A DNA stretch of 64,000 nt. Source: Thozetella sp. PMI_491 (taxonomy: Eukaryota; Ascomycota; Sordariomycetes; Chaetosphaeriales; Chaetosphaeriaceae). The notes under the pieces are model-generated. The model was not told the DNA's origin. It ran no database searches and saw nothing but the letters and a program-made list of their open reading frames with translations. Below, piece by piece: positions 29,923 through 40,895 of the stretch. Made by a program: the position numbers and the translations under genes. The first letter of the stretch is position 1. The number at the start of each line of letters is the position of its first letter. The stretch spans positions 566,594 to 630,593 of the forward strand of contig MU270021.1 of NCBI GenBank assembly GCA_021432635.1, written 5' to 3'.

Positions 29923-30900
29923 CTAAGCCGAAACAGTAACATAACGAACACGGGGCGGCCCGCAGGCAGTCGCCGAGGCCTTGGCCGTGGCCGAGGTGGC
30001 AGCCTGAGCCGAAGTAGCAGGCTTGGTCAAGGTGGCAAGGGTGGTGGGAGCGGCCGATGAGGTGGCAACGGCGGCCTTCGAAGTCACGGCAGTGCTCGTG
30101 GCGGCGGCGGCCTGGCTAGTGGCAGAGGTCGCAGCGACGGAAGTGGCGGTGCTGCCGGAGCCAGATCCGGAACCAGAAGCATCGATGACGTCGGGGCCGG
30201 GGATGGGGTAGCTGGTGAACGAGCCGTAGAGGTTGAAGACAATGCCGGGGTCGGAGTAGGTGTAGCCAGTATTGAAGTCAAAGTTCTCGCTCGGCTCCAC
30301 AGTACCGGAGCCCGTCACCTCGATCTGGACGCAACTGGGGTAGAACTGGGCACCACGGGCCGAGTTCTGGTTGAAGGCGGCATCTGCCTCGTGCAGCGCA
30401 ATGATCTCCTGGCGGAAGAGGTACTTGCCTGGGGCGAGCCCCGAGGGGACAGTAAAGTCCTTCAGGCCCTTGTTGGAGATCAGATTGTCCACGGCCCACA
30501 GCTTGGTCGAAGAGTCGTAGCCCTCTTCATCGATCTTGCTCCAGATGGCACCAGTGCCGTCGCCTGAGGTGTACTTGGCCACGTAGGTGATGATGGGGCC
30601 CTTGTGCGAGGAGGCGATGATATCATCGCCACGGTTGTCGTGGAACCACTCGAAGGATAGTGTGTCGCCCGCGGCGGCGGTCACGAACTTGGTGACCTCC
30701 GTGCCACCCTTGTCGTTGCAGACCAGATTCGCGCTGGTCAGGTCCTTGACGGGAGAGTTGGAAGTGGGGCTCCGGATGTAGACACCGCGTCCGTCTCCCT
30801 GGTCCTCGCCGTTAACCCAAACACTGAACATGGTGGCATGGGCCGAGACGGTAGAGGCAAAGGCCAACGCGGCCGCGGCGGTGGAGAAAGAGAACATCAT
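29923..30900 (-). CDS. Lytic polysaccharide monooxygenase, AA9 family
   Basis: A single exon of about 325 residues. Signal peptide MMFSFSTAAAALAFASTVSA ends just before His21, which becomes the N-terminal His of the copper histidine brace. The second brace His is His99 (ASSHKGP). The axial Tyr is Tyr187 in AQFYPSC, with His170 and Gln164 nearby. The Cys61-Cys190 pair is the usual disulfide. The catalytic domain ends near residue 235. A 90-residue Ala/Ser/Thr-rich tail follows with no CBM1 and ends in CGPPRVRYVTVSA. AA9 enzymes cleave cellulose or hemicellulose oxidatively outside the cell. A further upstream in-frame start (30936) would spoil the signal peptide. Confidence 0.92.
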   Translation of the reverse strand: MMFSFSTAAAALAFASTVSAHATMFSVWVNGEDQGDGRGVYIRSPTSNSPVKDLTSANLVCNDKGGTEVTKFVTAAAGDTLSFEWFHDNRGDDIIASSHKGPIITYVAKYTSGDGTGAIWSKIDEEGYDSSTKLWAVDNLISNKGLKDFTVPSGLAPGKYLFRQEIIALHEADAAFNQNSARGAQFYPSCVQIEVTGSGTVEPSENFDFNTGYTYSDPGIVFNLYGSFTSYPIPGPDVIDASGSGSGSGSTATSVAATSATSQAAAATSTAVTSKAAVATSSAAPTTLATLTKPATSAQAATSATAKASATACGPPRVRYVTVSA

Positions 30901-33261
30901 GTTGCCGGTATAGGAAGGGCTTGTATAGCAGCGCAAAGGTAGCTTTCTGAAAGAGGAAGTGTGAAACAGCGATCCTGGTAGGGTAGAGAACGAATAAACG
31001 TGACTAGCACGGCTGGTGAAACGAATGGTTGGTAAAGAACGTGTGAAGGAAGGCTCCGACTGAATCTAGCACTGAAGAGGCTGGATGCAGAGAAAGTTTG
31101 AGCACGATTCCGGGAGAGGAGCGCGGCTCTTTATCCCTCTACCAGCTGGGGGCCATCGCCAGCACACAACGAGAAGGGCCGCGACGCATGGAGACTGTGC
31201 CAGACAAGCCACCAGAAGACCGCCCCATCGTCGCGCGAGGGAGATAGATAGCCGCCAAGACGCTTGCCTTCTGGTGGTATGGTGCATCGCCCCTTGGGAT
31301 ATGAAGACCCAATATGCGCCCCCACCGTCCCTGAGTTTGCTTCGCGAGGTATGCAGGTCGAGGGCGTTGCCAGGCCCGATCGAGCGAGCGGCGTTGGGAG
31401 CCGCAGTTTCTCCTCCAATGGTAGGCGGCGTGGCGGCGCCTGAAGCATATTGGAAGGGTCAGCCAGGGGCTACCAGGACTCTGGGATCATGGTAAGCATA
31501 GTGCGACGCCGCCCAGCTGATTGTCCAGCCCCTGGTCGAGATGGTGCGAATGTGGAGCCCCTGTCACCCAACGTCGATCATGCTACCTGGTCGATGGGAT
31601 CTAGCCGAAACAGCCAAGACCTGTAGCGCCAAGGTGGACACACCAACGGAAGATCGACCGGTCTGCGTGGCAGGGGTCTACATGGGACGAAACCGCTTAC
31701 TTGGACGACAGCGCGGGCTGTTGGCACCACCTGCGAGTAACACCTTGACGAATCAGTAGGTCTTGTATATACATCCTACGTATGTCCGAAGGGAATCCCT
31801 ACCACGGAGACGCTGAGCCGACCCAGCGCTTCTTCTCGCCTCCCCGGTCGTGCCCAAGAAGGATGCCAAACGACGACCACACAGGCCAGCTCTGTCCACA
31901 GGGTCTCAACTAAAAACGGAATTAGCCCTCTCATCTCTGCAGGTCGGCTCCCCGAGCTGTTCATTAGTCTCCACAGCGTCTAGAGCCGAGACCGCCATAT
32001 TAATTTTTCGCCTCCGGTGGGGTTCGAATTTACAGATGAGGTCACGACGAGAAAGCACCAGGAGAAACATCAGCGAAAATGCCTGCAGTATTTGCAAGCG
32101 AGGCAAACATCAACTTGGCAGAGAGAACATCATGAATCAGGGGTATTGCAGGCGCGGCTGAAAGGTTCCTCACCTGCGGTCCGACATCCAAGTGGCGCCT
32201 ATTACCAGGGGAAGGGTCTTGGGTGCTTGCTAATCTGCACCAGGATTCAACTCCCCTGGCCCGGCCTGTCCCGGCGATACCTACCCCCTACCACATCTAT
32301 TGTCTCTCCAAGGGCATCAAGGTAAAATGAAGAGGCTCTCTTTCATCTCGGAATCCGGAATCGACCAACAGGCCTCATTTGCGCCAGATTGGCGTGGGAA
32401 AGCTAGCTCTGCCTCGAGGCAATGTTGTTCACCCTTCACCATGCAGCCAGCTGGGTAGCCCCTCGTTTCTAATATCAGATAAACAAGAAATCAATGACAT
32501 TGCCACATATTAGTGAGTCAACCCAAGCACGTCGAGAGCACAGTGTGAGATGCTTCCAGCGTGGCGAACGTGAGGAGTAAAATCTACAGCAGTCTCTACA
32601 TCATTACATCTCAGATCTGCAAGAGATGGCCTGCAATCTCCTCTGCTCCGCTCTCAAAGAATGATGCACCTTCCTTAAACAGAATAGGCTGACAAAATAA
32701 ACCCCCTTCTTTGCCCAATCGCCGTCTCACTCTCCTACAACACTGAGTCGTCGCCGGTATTCGGGCATCTCTCCACACATGTGAAGCTCAACCTGTCTGG
32801 CGGTGGCCAGTTCTGGCCTGCACTGGCTCATTTATCTGCCCAGTGTTACTTGGCACCGACGATTCCTATACGCCTAACTATACGGCACTACAATTTGAAA
32901 GTGTAGCACTTTCTGTGGATGGCGTCAGCATTGTACGCGTGTCAGCACCTCACGCATGTCAGCATACTCAATAGGGATGTACCCTTATACTCTCCTCAAA
33001 CCAGGGAACCAGCGCTGTTGGTCCAAGCTATGTGAGAAGACCAGTGTGGCGTAAAAGCGCAAGCTGTGTGGTGGGTAGGCGGAATACGAATTGACTACCA
33101 TCACGCTGAGCTACTTTGCCTGGAGACATACTCCACTCTATCCGGCTCTTTCGGCTCGTCACAAGCACGGCTTCTTGCCGTAGCGCTGACTTTGAGCCAG
33201 TGTCGTAAATTCCAACCAATGCATCTTCTGCTAATTCTCATGCCCCATTTGCAGCCAGCAT
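30901..33261. other. Intergenic, 2.4 kb
   Basis: This is the upstream side of the AA9 gene and the 3' side of the P450 gene. Many short frames exist, but none has a protein family pattern. A frame near 31085-31495 (+) is Arg/Pro-rich and most likely chance. Confidence 0.45.
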
Positions 33262-34973
33262 TTACAGATCCCGAGTACGTTCCTTCGATTCCGCGATCCA
33301 CCTCCTTACGCTCGGCTCGTCCCTCACCTTTAGCCCGACCTTGAATGGCTTCGGCTCCGTCGTAAGAGATGTCGGTATCGCATTGCATTCAAGAGCGTTC
33401 AATATCGGCTGGTCAACGGGGTTTTTGGCAGGCAAGATCTCGAAAGCCGTGATTAGGCGGATGAAAGCTGTATACAGCTCTCGGTTGCCGAGATGGGAGC
33501 CTGCACACATGCGCGAGCCGGCGCCGTACCCGTAATGAGGGGTTCCGACCTCGGCGTCCCCAAGGAAGCGCTCTGGGTTGAACTGGTCCGCGTTTGTGTA
33601 ATGAGTCTCGTCGTAGTCCGCGGCCCATGCATTCTAGAGCCATGTGAGTACGGACTAAAGCAAGCAACGTCAGAAATAAGAGCCTCTTACCATAAAGAAG
33701 GTCGTCCCGGCCGGTATGACGGCTCCTTCGTACGGGATATCTTTTATATTCACCCGCGGCAGGCAGATCGGGATGACCGTCCAGAACCGGAGCGTTTCTT
33801 TCACTAAGGCTGTCACATAGGGGACTTTCTCCTCGAGGAGGCACTTTTCCCAGGCCTCTCCATTTGGATACACCTCTTCGATCAACTTTAGCGCCTTTTT
33901 CTGGATCTCTTGTCCGTGCGGAGACGACAAATATGCGATGCACATCACCAGGTTTGCCGGGACGGTATCGATACCCGCAGAGACCATGGTCAGGCATATG
34001 GACTTAATCTCCGCTTCACGCCCCGGATTAGTAACAATATTTTACATGTGAAGAAGGACTAAGAGGACGTACCATCGTTAAGCTTTGCTTCTGGGTCTTT
34101 CAGGATATTGCCCGTAATGCAGGGCTTATCCGTTCCCTCTGAAACATTTTTCTTTAGTGTATCGAGGAGCAAGGAGAGGTACGCATCACGCCGCGCCCGG
34201 TATTCCTTCGCCTCACTGTTCTGGGTCGACCAGAGCCTCATGAGCGGAACATAATCTTGCCAGTTATTGCTGGTCGAGCGAAAGTTGGACACCACCCTCT
34301 CCACGTGAACAATCTCGTTAAGCAGTTTATCGTCCACGTTTCCGTCGATCCGGAAGCCGTAATTCAGGGTAAGCGAAGTGTTGAGAGCAAAACGGTTGAA
34401 GTAGAGCGTCGGGTTCAAGTCCACTGTGCCTCCTTTGCTGTCATCCAGGAGCTCCCCGATACTAGCAGTCGACTCCAGGTCGAGAATCGGCATATACGAT
34501 TTAACGGCCGGCCTATTCAATGCGGTGGCTGCGGCCTTCCTCCTCTGTTTGCAGGACTCGTCCCATGGCGAGGTACCGATGGTAAAGCCCTGCGATGTCG
34601 ATACTACGGAATGGAATGTGTGGAACGTCGGTCGCGAGATGAGCGAGGACTGATGCGTAATCCAAAAGTGCTTCACTGTGTCGTACGAGTTCACAAAGAT
34701 GACACGCTGTCTGATTAGAATCGGGGCAAATGAAAGGGTAGAAAGGGCACGAACTCTGTTGCCGAGCCTGGCTTGGAAGACAGGGCCGTATTTTTTGGCC
34801 CATTGGCCAGCAACCCGTGCGTGCTCAACCCCAAGCTGCAATAGGTTGCCGAAAATTGGAACTCCGGGGATCTCTGGGAGATTCTTAATTCTCGGCACAT
34901 CAGTCGCGTTGAGGAGGCGGAAGAGGAAGTACACGAGGGGCAAAGCCGCAACAATAAGCACCGGGACCGCCAT
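33262..34973 (-). CDS. Cytochrome P450, CYP504 family (phenylacetate hydroxylase type)
   Basis: Four exons (34755-34973, 34073-34706, 33691-34013, 33262-33633) give 515 residues. Introns are 48-59 nt, in phase, one with a TACTAATCC branch site. It starts with a membrane anchor (MAVPVLIVAALPLVYFLFRL) and the hinge LPEIPGVPIFGNLLQLG. The I-helix is SAGIDT. The K-helix ExxR is ETLR at residues 357-360. The haem loop GYGAGSRMCAG has its Cys at 435. Segments such as GFTIGTSPWDESCKQRRKAA and NNWQDYVPL are diagnostic of CYP504. Characterised members hydroxylate phenylacetate at C2 (phacA) or 3-hydroxyphenylacetate (phacB), leading to homogentisate. Which of the two this is cannot be told here, and no homogentisate-pathway genes lie nearby. 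It acts in the ER with CPR. Confidence 0.92.
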
Positions 34974-36779
34974 CTTGGAATGGATGGAGAGGGTGCAAGA
35001 GAGTCGTGGGGAGTATAGAAGGTTCCGGCTTCCCCTAAGTAATGCTGGGTATTCATGCATATAAGATTGGAGCTCACATGACCTGTGTGCTGAAATGGCC
35101 GGCAGTGCTGATCCGCTACACTTGCCTGACGTAATGCCAGACAATGTGACTACCCCAACCCCTCTCCCGAAGCTTCTCCTCACTGTAGTGTTCCGTTGCA
35201 TACCGGAGCTAATCGTTTTAAGAAATGGCGGCGACAAACGGAAACCGACTTTTCTCCATGAGAATACTTTGGGTTTGAAGCTTTATGGTTTAATCCTCAT
35301 TGGTTCTCGCCATGCGCAGGCTGCCCTCAGAAAGGGAAGACTGCATCACCCTTTTCTGCCAAATAGCTGCTCAAATTAAGACGCAGACAGGAAGTATTTC
35401 GTGCTCTTTCTAGGGGGTTCTCTGGATGCATAATACTTCCTAACTGGGGCAAGACACCGAAATCATGGAGTCCTAGAGTATCTGTATCAAGATGCACCAC
35501 ATCACTTGCGTTGCAGCTACCATTGTCGCCACCACGTATATATTCTGTAGCGAGGCGTTCTGTTCCGCGGTAGCACCCGTGATATCTCACAGTAATGCTG
35601 CAGTTGCCTTTCGGTTACTTCAGCTCTCCCTTCCGGGATTGGTTCTTACCTGCCTTTATCAGTTATGTGGTTATGCTGATGCCGCTAACCAATATGAAAG
35701 TGTTTCTTCTGCTTTCTACAGCGTATTACTCCACGACATGGTTATGGGAGTCTGTCAGGGGAGGGGACTCTATGTTCGCTTGGCTACTATTACTACGATT
35801 AACAGTCTTTCCTGGGGAAGGATCGGGTACTGTTGAATAGTCATGACAGCCCTGACCACTCCTACACAGGGCAGCAAACAGAAGTCACTCATGAATTGGG
35901 ATAACTACTTCTATCCGCCTAGATAAGAATTTCATGAATCCCTTTCGTCCGGAAGAGAGATTCAATTTCTGAAGCCGGCCAGGTGCAAGGCCAGCTCACT
36001 ATATTAGTTGGCCATGTAACCGGCCATGATGTTTGTTTCTCGCGTATGTCTAAGAGAAATGGTTGACATATTTGGAATGGGGCCGATCGCTACCAGGAAT
36101 TTAGTGACCGATACTTTAAACATCGTGATGGCACGATTTAGCCTGTGCTGGCGAACAACACAGGGAACCCGAAAATCTAGCCACTTCATGACGAGGGGTT
36201 GGCCATTTGGCCGCAGAATGTCAATAGAACTTGATGAGATGATTACGCAATAACCGCGACTAACTTTCTCACGGTCCAAACTCACCACTTAAAGTCCAAA
36301 TCCAGCCTCTGAGCATCCTTCCACCGGACCGGCAGGTTCCAGGGCATGCGTTCCAGCCCAGTCCTGACCCCCATGGCCGGTAGTGGCCCGCATTGCTGCA
36401 ATGCGTGTGTTAATCACCAACTACCAAGCTGTAGATTAAGGTTCGCATTTAACCCACCTTTATTTCTATACCCAGGGTCCCGGAACTCCGGTACCTGAGG
36501 ACCGGCGCACTCTTTTTCAGGATTGCGCAACGTCCCGCGGGAAAGATTAGCCGTACCGCGAGAGGCACAGCATTATAGCCTATCAAACGCTTACATGAAC
36601 CAGTACTTTTGAACGACGTTGGTTCTTCGACAAGCTCTTTTGGAGTTTAACTGCTCCGAGCTTGTGGCTTGTGGACGGAGTAGGCCACGGAGTCGTAGTA
36701 CATAGAAGATGGTCGTCGCTCCGGTCTCAACCCTTCCTGTCCATTCTCACCCCACCATTTCTCGTTCAACGTGGTTCCA
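34974..36779. other. Divergent upstream region, 1.8 kb
   Basis: Gap between the P450 start (-) and the lipase start (+). The frames at 35492-35840 are hydrophobic but have no family pattern. No repeats stand out. Confidence 0.45.
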
Positions 36780-38060
36780 ATGGTCAGACTGCGGACACCT
36801 CTTCTTCTTTCCCTCGCCGCCGCGGGAAGCGGGCTGCAACTCCCCGTGCCGAGCCAGGATGAGTGGTATCTAAATCCGCCGCACGGATGGAACTCGACAG
36901 CACCCGGGACCGTGCTGAGGATTCGGAGACATCCCTATGACTCGCCGCCAAAGCCTATCAAGACGGCCGTGGATATTGTCCAAGTCCAATTCTCTACGAC
37001 CGACAGCCATGATAAGCCCTCATATGCTGTGACCTCCATACTCATCCCGACCTCGCATGCGGCATGCTTGAATGACTCGTCTTCCACAGGAAACTGCTCG
37101 AGGGGGTTGCTCGCATACCTGATGCCGTATGACACCTCCTGCCTCGACGCAAGTCCTAGTTACAGCCTGCAGTTCGGAGATCCTTTCGGAGACGTCACTG
37201 CGGCCCTCGAGCGCGGCTGGTTCGTGTCGGTACCGGACTACGAAGGTCCCCAGGCCAGCTTTGGGGCAAACTACCTCGGCGGTCACATTATCCTTGATTC
37301 CATTCGCGCTGCTCTGACGGCAGCCGGCCAGTTTGGCTTCCAGAATGAGACGGGGAAGACGGCAATATGGGGTTACAGCAGCGGGGGAGCGGCGAGCGAG
37401 TTTACCATCGAACTTGCTGAGTCGTACGCGCCGGATCTGCGAGACAAGATTGTAGGTGCGGTCGTTGGTGGCGCTACAGCCAACAGCACTTTGAGCATAT
37501 CGATCCTGAACGCACAGCCCGGTGCCGGAATCTTAGTCCAGGGTATCATCGGCGTCATGACACAGTACCCAGATGCATGGGGCCGTATCAACAGCAGCCT
37601 GAGACAGGATGGGCCATACAATATAGACGGGTTCTACCGAGCGCGGACTCTTTACGGATTTGACACCCTGGTCCAATACGCGAACCAGGACGTTTACGAT
37701 TACTTCACGAACGGGAGCGTTGCCCTGAACGCTCCAGAGATGGAAGAGATTAGAATCCGAGAGGGATGGATCGGACGCCGAGGGACGCCTAGGATGCCGG
37801 TTTTCTTCTACCACGCGATACAGGACACGCTATGTCCCATTGAGGGCGTCGACGCTGCCGTGGCCAAGTATTGCGCGGACGGGGCGAACATATTGTACCA
37901 TCGCAACACTCTAGGGGATCACAATGACGAGCTGTTCAAGGGGCAGGAGAGGGCGCTGCAATACCTGGATTGGGTTCTAGACGGCAATGGGACGGCGGGC
38001 ATTCGCACGCCCACAAAGGGATGCCAGTGGCTCAATGTCACCGTAGGAATTCCCGAGTAG
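36780..38060 (+). CDS. Secretory lipase (LIP family)
   Basis: A single exon of 426 residues. The ATG at 36780 (preceded only by a GTG in frame) begins the signal peptide MVRLRTPLLLSLAAAGSGLQ. It has the secretory-lipase pattern: DEWYLNPPHGWNSTAPGTVL at the front, WFVSVPDYEGP, and the nucleophile elbow WGYSSGG. The loop with C-x-D-x-S (DTSCLDASPS) is also present, and the end carries YHAIQDTLCP (acid) and LGDHNDELF (His). Ten or so N-glycosylation sites suit an extracellular protein. The family (Candida LIP and filamentous relatives) hydrolyses triacylglycerols or esters outside the cell. Confidence 0.9.
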   Translation: MVRLRTPLLLSLAAAGSGLQLPVPSQDEWYLNPPHGWNSTAPGTVLRIRRHPYDSPPKPIKTAVDIVQVQFSTTDSHDKPSYAVTSILIPTSHAACLNDSSSTGNCSRGLLAYLMPYDTSCLDASPSYSLQFGDPFGDVTAALERGWFVSVPDYEGPQASFGANYLGGHIILDSIRAALTAAGQFGFQNETGKTAIWGYSSGGAASEFTIELAESYAPDLRDKIVGAVVGGATANSTLSISILNAQPGAGILVQGIIGVMTQYPDAWGRINSSLRQDGPYNIDGFYRARTLYGFDTLVQYANQDVYDYFTNGSVALNAPEMEEIRIREGWIGRRGTPRMPVFFYHAIQDTLCPIEGVDAAVAKYCADGANILYHRNTLGDHNDELFKGQERALQYLDWVLDGNGTAGIRTPTKGCQWLNVTVGIPE

Positions 38061-39179
38061 AGTATATATACGGCCCTAGAGAGCTCCTGAGCACCAAGAC
38101 CAAATAAATGCGTTACCGGTGCGGATACGACGGCGAAATGACAAGCTATGAGGCCGCTTTTAGATGTCTAGAGATGAATCATAGGCGCGCGAATAGGAAT
38201 TTGAGCCTCGGTGAAGGTGCGGTGGGGAAGACTGGCCATATGCTACGCTGTCCCCGCCAATTGGATACAAACCTCAAGATCTCCAAAGGTAGCATAGCCG
38301 CCCGATTTGGAAGGTGGCCGTGGAGGTATCAAAGGTCGCACAGCTATATCTACCAAGGGCCCTCATACTTCGGCAGACTACCTTTTTGGAGTGCTGGTGC
38401 ATCACTCTAATCTGTACAGCCCTGTGGCCGTATCGGCTTATCGATCGGTGGGGCACGACCTCATCTTCACCCCTAAGGGCGTGTATATAGAGAATGAATC
38501 ATTCTGACGAGCGATGAACACATTCTGATTGTCTCACTAAATGTGGGGCAACAAAAGCCTGCATTGCAGCCTTGGCATCGAGACCGAGCACTAAGCGATC
38601 ACTCCGGCCGAAAGGGGTCCGGGGCCCGAGAAGCCCCCGAGGTTGCCTTTGACGTTGTCGGCCGGTCGTTTCGACGAAGAGAAATTGGAACTCGTTCCAA
38701 CAGAGAGAATTTGGTGCTTGTTGGTTCACTCTGGCTGGTTATGATAGATCTTGGCGATGAGGTGACAGAAAATGACTTCGGTATGGTTCACTCTGATTAA
38801 TAGAGAGCAAAACATAAAGGGCGAGTTAAGGGCGCGTAGAGTGGACGCGAGGGCATGTAGAATGGAAGAAACAGCATTGAAAGCAAATTGAAAACAGATT
38901 GCAGATGATATACCCAGGCTGCGTAAAGCTTGCGAAAGAGTTAAGTGCTATTCCGTCATAACATATACGCTAGTGCGGTGCAATGATGAGCAGCCATGTT
39001 AGAGAGCATACTCCTCGGTCGGAGATGCTCAATGACCATACCAATAGAGCAGACATCGCCTGAAGCACGTTTTAACAATTCAACTTTTGAGATCGAGTTT
39101 GACAAGATTTGATTCAATTGGATACTAGAAAAGCCACTAGATGAACTCCATGCGCCAGACCTATGAAAACCATGATACA
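38061..39179. other. Convergent 3' flanks
   Basis: Gap between the lipase and bZIP genes, both ending here. No supported coding frame. Confidence 0.5.
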
Positions 39180-39992
39180 CTAACGATCCGATACATCGGC
39201 AGGCCGGCCGATCCTTCCCGCAAGCATTTCCCTCAACGCCGCCGTCTCGGCCTCCTGGCGGGCGAGCCGGATACGCAGTTCGTCGCGCTCACGCTTCACA
39301 TCGGACACCTCATCCTCGAGCTCCTTGATACGGTCGACCTTTTTCTGGCGGTACTTCTTGGCAGCGATGTTGTTGCGGTGGCGCTTGAGAAGCGTGTCAT
39401 TGTCCGTGGGAGAGTCCGGAGAAACCTGGCGCCGGGGCTTGCTTGTAAGCCCCGGCACCAGGGTCGGAGACGGGTGGGTGGAGGGCAGAGAGATGGGAGT
39501 GACCGCGAGGGTGGGTCCCATAGAGGCAATGGTGAAGGCGCCCATGGCGTTGTTGTTGACGTTGATATCAACGTCCGAGATATCAACCGAGGTAGAGGGC
39601 GATGAGGAACCAGCAGACTTGATGAATTGGTCTACGTCGAAGTCGTTGCAGGTGGGCTGCGGCAGGGTATTGAAGTCAAACTCCAGTGACTCAGTCGGCA
39701 GTGTGGCACATGACCAATCGAGTGACTCAAGCTCAAGATGTGGGGCCGATGTATGGGTAAGTGCACCGGGATCGATACAAGTGGATGAGGCCCAAAGCAG
39801 GGGATCCGAGAAGTCAAGCGACAAAGAAGAGGCGGTAGAAAAGTCTTGGGGTAAGAGGTGGTCTTGGAAGTCGTGGAAACTAGATTGATGCGGCGAATAT
39901 GTGGGGTTGGTAGAAGAGGATGACAGAGAATCGGGTGGCCGTCGCTCCTGTGGCAGTGGCGGTAACCATTCTTGCAGAGTGATGCGGCCTCT
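39180..39992 (-). CDS. bZIP transcription factor, 5' end unresolved
   Basis: The frame encodes a bZIP at its C-terminal end. The basic region is KRHRNNIAAKKYRQKK, directly followed by a leucine-zipper heptad stretch (RIKELEDEVSDVKRERDEL to LREML). Upstream is an acidic, Ser/Thr/Pro-rich activation-type region. It resembles fungal bZIP factors of the Gcn4-like/IDI-4-like group, although I cannot place it exactly. The frame is open from the stop at 39995-39993 but contains no ATG before the activation region. The first exon must therefore lie upstream, or initiation is at a non-AUG codon (for example CTG near 39977). A leader frame on the same strand (39880-40227) overlaps it. The 5' boundary given is only the limit of the open frame. 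Confidence 0.78.
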   Translation of the reverse strand, partial: RGRITLQEWLPPLPQERRPPDSLSSSSTNPTYSPHQSSFHDFQDHLLPQDFSTASSLSLDFSDPLLWASSTCIDPGALTHTSAPHLELESLDWSCATLPTESLEFDFNTLPQPTCNDFDVDQFIKSAGSSSPSTSVDISDVDINVNNNAMGAFTIASMGPTLAVTPISLPSTHPSPTLVPGLTSKPRRQVSPDSPTDNDTLLKRHRNNIAAKKYRQKKVDRIKELEDEVSDVKRERDELRIRLARQEAETAALREMLAGRIGRPADVSDR

Positions 39993-40895
39993 TCAACGAG
40001 GCCGGGGATGAGTCGAAATGACGAGAGGTGAGCACCTGAAGGTAGCCTGAGGCTTTGGGGTTGGCAGAGGAAAGCGGCGTTCCTTGGAGCGGGGGAACGG
40101 CCTTATGAATGCCCTGTCGCTCGCGGGGCACGAAAGATCTGTCGCACAAAGTGGAGACTTGGGAGTGCCGCCTTCCGTCTTTGTGAAGTAGTCGGCGGCG
40201 CCGGTGACTCATGTCTGGGACCAGCACAGCCTCTAATCCATGCTAGCGGCAGAGGGGGTGTGGCTCTGATTACCATATCATGGCGTGGCTGTATCGCATC
40301 TCGATCAGCCAATCGGCACTGAGGGGTCTTCAATCCCACCAAGTGCAACCATCACCCACTAAGAAGATAACAAGAGATAGGGAGAAGCCTAGAAAGTGAG
40401 GTGCCTTAAGCAATACGTCCTTGGCCCCCAATCACATGCACGGATAGAGTAGAGGGCTGGGGATGCCAACGACGAGAAGGCAGAACGCGCGATCACTACT
40501 GTCGCCATAGTTATTCCAAGACCGTTTTCATGGCCAGCTCGTACCTACCAGTCACAGTGCCCCAAGGAAAGAGAAAGACTTAGTCGCCTTTTTGCCGCGC
40601 TGCTGCCCTTTCCCATTTACCTTTACCCAGGCCGCCTACCACAGTCCAAAAATGCTAGCATCCGATGCGGATACGGATGGGATGGCCTCCCGGCCCTGCC
40701 CCTCACGCAGTGTCGCATCCAAGTCCAAGGAACTATTTGCCGCCGGAACAAACCTCGGGACAATCGCGACCGACACAGATTGGCACACTACCTTTATATC
40801 TTAGCCTGCCGTCATTGGGACCGACTGGCGATCGATCTGAAGTCTTACCGGGGAAGAGGCTCTGAGTCTCTCAAGTTTGTTCGCCCTACCGAAAG
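39993..40895. promoter_or_regulatory. Divergent upstream region of the bZIP and DUF5695-like genes
   Basis: About 0.9 kb shared by two divergent genes. It carries the likely first exon or leader of the bZIP gene and the promoter of the large secreted protein. A 115-codon leader frame (39880-40227, -) overlaps the bZIP frame. No specific operator is recognisable. Confidence 0.35.

Noticed and set aside
35492-35840. Hydrophobic frames that could be a small membrane protein
   Set aside because: Two overlapping frames are equally hydrophobic, with no conserved motif. Likely chance in AT-rich DNA.
39325-39888. 187-codon plus-strand frame over the bZIP gene
   Set aside because: Antisense to the bZIP basic region and zipper, which are clearly the coding strand.
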